From Frankiaceae bacterium (lineage in GTDB: Bacteria > Actinomycetota > Actinomycetes > Frankiales > Frankiaceae), in assembly GCA_030840885.1 (NCBI GenBank), contig JAVEDQ010000134.1:1-7226 (forward strand): a stretch of DNA of 7,226 nucleotides. The letters are read 5' to 3'. Both the position numbers and the translations under genes were made by a program. Below the pieces are notes generated by a model. The model searched no databases and was not told the origin of the DNA. It was given only the letters and a program-made list of their open reading frames with translations. Each line of letters begins with the position of its first letter. Within the stretch, counting starts at the first letter, position 1. Positions 5,489 through 7,226 of this stretch are shown here, one piece after another.

Positions 5489-7077
5489 CGGTAGTGCATA
5501 TCACTGTCGGTGTCCCACAGACCGGGGTTCATCAGCCCCGTGGGGTCGACCGCATGACGGGCCCCGGCGAGGGCTGCGGCGAACACGGGTGGACGTTGCT
5601 GCCCGTACCACGGGGCATGATCACGACCGACCGCGTGGTGATGGGTGATGGTGCCACCGGCGCCGAGGACCGCGTCGCTGGCGGCGCTCTTGATGTCCCG
5701 CCACTGCCCCGCCTCGCTGCCCGGCCGACCAGGTGCGAGCACCGTGAAGTAGGGGGCGCAGCCGTCGGGGTAGGCGTGCGTCAGGCGGCAGGTCACCCGC
5801 CCTCCGCCGCAGATCTCGTGCAGGGCGTTCTCCACCGCAGCGGTCACCTCGCGGTGGAGAGCGGGGAAGTGGGCCCAGGGCACCGCGGTCTCGAACGTCT
5901 CGACGATCACGCCGAGCAGCGCCAGCCGTTCCCGCAGCAACGGAGCAGCTTTGAACGCGTTGCGCCACGCGTCGCCGGCGCTGCTGGTCGGCGGGAGACG
6001 CCGCAGACCGGCCTCTTCCACCACGGCCACCGCAGCCTCGAGCTCATCCTCGACGGGATGCGAGGCCGACTCGGCGCCCAGCACCAGCAGCGCCTCTCCG
6101 GCGGCGACCCCGGGGGCGCCACTCGTGGTCGCCTCGACCCCGTCGATCAGCCGGCACGTCGCCGGGGCGAGGCCGCTCTGCAGCAGGAGCCGCACCGCGT
6201 CGGCGCCGCTCGGGAAGCTGCCGGCGACGAGCGAGGCGGTGGCCCGATGGCGTGGGCGGTCCTGTACCCGGAGCCACGCCTCGGTGATGACGCCGAGAGA
6301 GCCCTCGCTACCGAGCAGCATCCGGTCCGGGCTCGGCCCGGCGCCCGACCCCGGCAGCCGGCGCGACTCCCACCAGCCGACAGGGGTGCAGGCGGTGATC
6401 GACTCGACGAGGTCGTCGATGTGCTGCAGCTTCGTCGCGTAGTGGCCGGCGGCCCGGGTCGCGAGCCATCCGCCCACCGTCGACTGTTCGTAGGACTGCG
6501 GGAAGAACCGGAGGCTCAGGCCATCGGGGCGGAGCGCGGCGTCGACGGCCGGTCCGAGCGTGCCGGCCGCGATGCGTGCGGCTCGGCTGGTGCGGTCCAC
6601 CTCGAGCACCCCGGAGAGCCGCTGCAGGTCCAGCGAGATGACCGGGCGTTCGGCGGCGGCGGGCACGGGGCCGACCCCGCCCACGACGCTGCTGCCGCCA
6701 CCGAACGGGACGACCCCGGCTCCGGCGTCGCCGGCCCAGGCCAGGACCTGCTCGACCTCGGCCGGGGTGGTCGGACGGACGACCAGGTCCGGGACCGGCT
6801 CCACCGCGCCGTTCAGCCCACGCAGTAGATCGAGGTAGGAGCGACCGATCGCGTGCCGGGCCCGATCGGCCGGGTCATCACTGCCGAGCGGCTCCAGGGC
6901 GGCGGCCAACCGCACGCGGGGTGGCGGGAGTTCGCCGAGCTGGCCGAACCGGGGCTCGCCCAGACTGAAGCCGAGCGACTGCTCCACCGTCGGCCGCAGC
7001 TGACGCAACTCGTCGGCCGTGGGAGGGCTGCCGGTGGGGTCCCAGCCCCAGACCGCGTAGGGCACCATGCGGCGCAT
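5485..7077 (-). CDS. FAD-linked oxidase of the alkyl-dihydroxyacetonephosphate synthase (AGPS) family
   Basis: This flavoprotein of 530 residues belongs to the VAO/FAD_binding_4 superfamily. The pyrophosphate loop PFGGGSSVVGG is at 124-134, FPQSYEQSTVGGW at 192-204, and GPSPDRMLLGSEG begins at 247. The C-terminal domain carries CRLIDG with Arg309, HAYPDGCAPYF, and the triple histidine THHHAVGRDH (His479-481). Arg, Tyr and the HHH cluster are active-site residues in eukaryotic AGPS, which swaps the acyl chain of acyl-DHAP for a fatty alcohol to make the ether bond. The family fit is strong. Activity in this actinobacterium is inference, since many bacterial homologues have unproven substrates. 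The start is ATG 7077-7075, preceded by AGGTGA (7082-7087). An ATG five codons upstream (7092-7090) overlaps the previous gene's stop and is an alternative. The 3' end overlaps the lipoprotein start. Confidence 0.9.
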   Translation of the reverse strand: MRRMVPYAVWGWDPTGSPPTADELRQLRPTVEQSLGFSLGEPRFGQLGELPPPRVRLAAALEPLGSDDPADRARHAIGRSYLDLLRGLNGAVEPVPDLVVRPTTPAEVEQVLAWAGDAGAGVVPFGGGSSVVGGVGPVPAAAERPVISLDLQRLSGVLEVDRTSRAARIAAGTLGPAVDAALRPDGLSLRFFPQSYEQSTVGGWLATRAAGHYATKLQHIDDLVESITACTPVGWWESRRLPGSGAGPSPDRMLLGSEGSLGVITEAWLRVQDRPRHRATASLVAGSFPSGADAVRLLLQSGLAPATCRLIDGVEATTSGAPGVAAGEALLVLGAESASHPVEDELEAAVAVVEEAGLRRLPPTSSAGDAWRNAFKAAPLLRERLALLGVIVETFETAVPWAHFPALHREVTAAVENALHEICGGGRVTCRLTHAYPDGCAPYFTVLAPGRPGSEAGQWRDIKSAASDAVLGAGGTITHHHAVGRDHAPWYGQQRPPVFAAALAGARHAVDPTGLMNPGLWDTDSDMHYR

Positions 7078-7091
7078 CGTGTCACCTGCCA

Positions 7092-7226
7092 TCAGAACGG
7101 CAGGTCGGGGTCGGTGTCGGCGCCTGCGGGTGGGTTGTTCCAGTCGGCTGTGCGCCGGGGGTTGCGGGTCTTCGGTTTGTGCTTGTCGCGTTTCGCTTGT
7201 TTGGCGCGGCGGCGGGCGGAGGCTTG
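7092..7226 (-). CDS. C-terminal 44 codons of an unidentified gene with an acidic DLPF tail
   Basis: The frame is open from the right edge to TGA 7094-7092. It encodes a basic segment (ARRRAKQAKRDKHKPKTR), then ADWNNPPAG, then an acidic end DTDPDLPF. Third positions are mostly G/C, with more A-ending codons (AAA, CAA, CCA) than in the neighbours, but this is still coding-like. The stop overlaps an ATG of the oxidase frame as TGATG, consistent with co-transcription. The acidic D-x-D-x-D-L-P-F end resembles the C-terminal tip of single-stranded DNA-binding proteins. Similar acidic P-P-F ends also occur, from memory, on actinobacterial DUF222/HNH endonuclease (13E12-type) proteins, and the basic Arg/Lys segment would suit either a nuclease or another nucleic-acid-binding protein. 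The family cannot be decided from this fragment. Confidence 0.55.
   Translation of the reverse strand, partial: QASARRRAKQAKRDKHKPKTRNPRRTADWNNPPAGADTDPDLPF

Noticed and set aside
5464..6828. Long plus-strand open frame opposite the AGPS-like gene
   Set aside because: The opposite strand carries a complete flavoprotein with catalytic motifs. This frame gives a low-complexity Arg/Gly/Ala-rich product, and its start lies inside the lipoprotein signal region.
1..7226. CRISPR array, tRNA/rRNA gene, insertion sequence or attachment site
   Set aside because: No regularly spaced repeats, cloverleaf-like segment, transposase frame or terminal inverted repeats were seen. The repeats present are single 9-bp duplications.

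Overview
The window is high-GC DNA (roughly 70% G+C by eye) with strong G/C third-position bias, GTG starts and short or overlapping gene junctions. This points to an actinobacterium (Actinomycetota); the sequence does not fix the genus. No rRNA, tRNA, CRISPR array, insertion sequence or phage gene was seen.

Layout. All genes but one lie on the minus strand, so transcription runs right to left. From the right edge: the last 44 codons of an unidentified gene (7092-7226); an FAD-linked oxidase of the alkyl-dihydroxyacetonephosphate synthase (AGPS) family (5485-7077); and a lipoprotein with a Mce-associated-like C-terminal domain (4934-5488), whose ATG overlaps the oxidase stop. Facing it is a 49-residue acidic protein on the plus strand (4784-4933), which has a near-perfect ribosome binding site and is easily missed. 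Divergent from that, a second minus-strand cluster begins: acyl-CoA thioesterase II tesB (3880-4737), a small YdbS-like bacterial PH-domain membrane protein (3423-3893), a large YdbT-like one (2123-3412) and a zinc alcohol dehydrogenase (1087-2094). After a 114-bp gap with a hairpin and a possible promoter comes a DMT/EamA-type membrane transporter (148-972). After a 91-bp gap the first 18 codons of another minus-strand gene run off the left edge.

How the genes fit together. The tesB, ydbS-like, ydbT-like and alcohol dehydrogenase genes overlap or are separated by 10-28 bp and probably form one transcript. The oxidase and lipoprotein are coupled by an ATGA overlap. Several products act on lipids or at the envelope (AGPS-like oxidase, acyl-CoA thioesterase, lipoprotein, PH-domain membrane proteins). 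A shared role in lipid or envelope metabolism is therefore possible, but this is inference from neighbourhood only.

I found no clearly new multi-gene system. The most useful leads are the 49-residue plus-strand protein, the AGPS-like/lipoprotein pair, the thioesterase/PH-domain coupling, and the acidic DLPF tail at the right edge.
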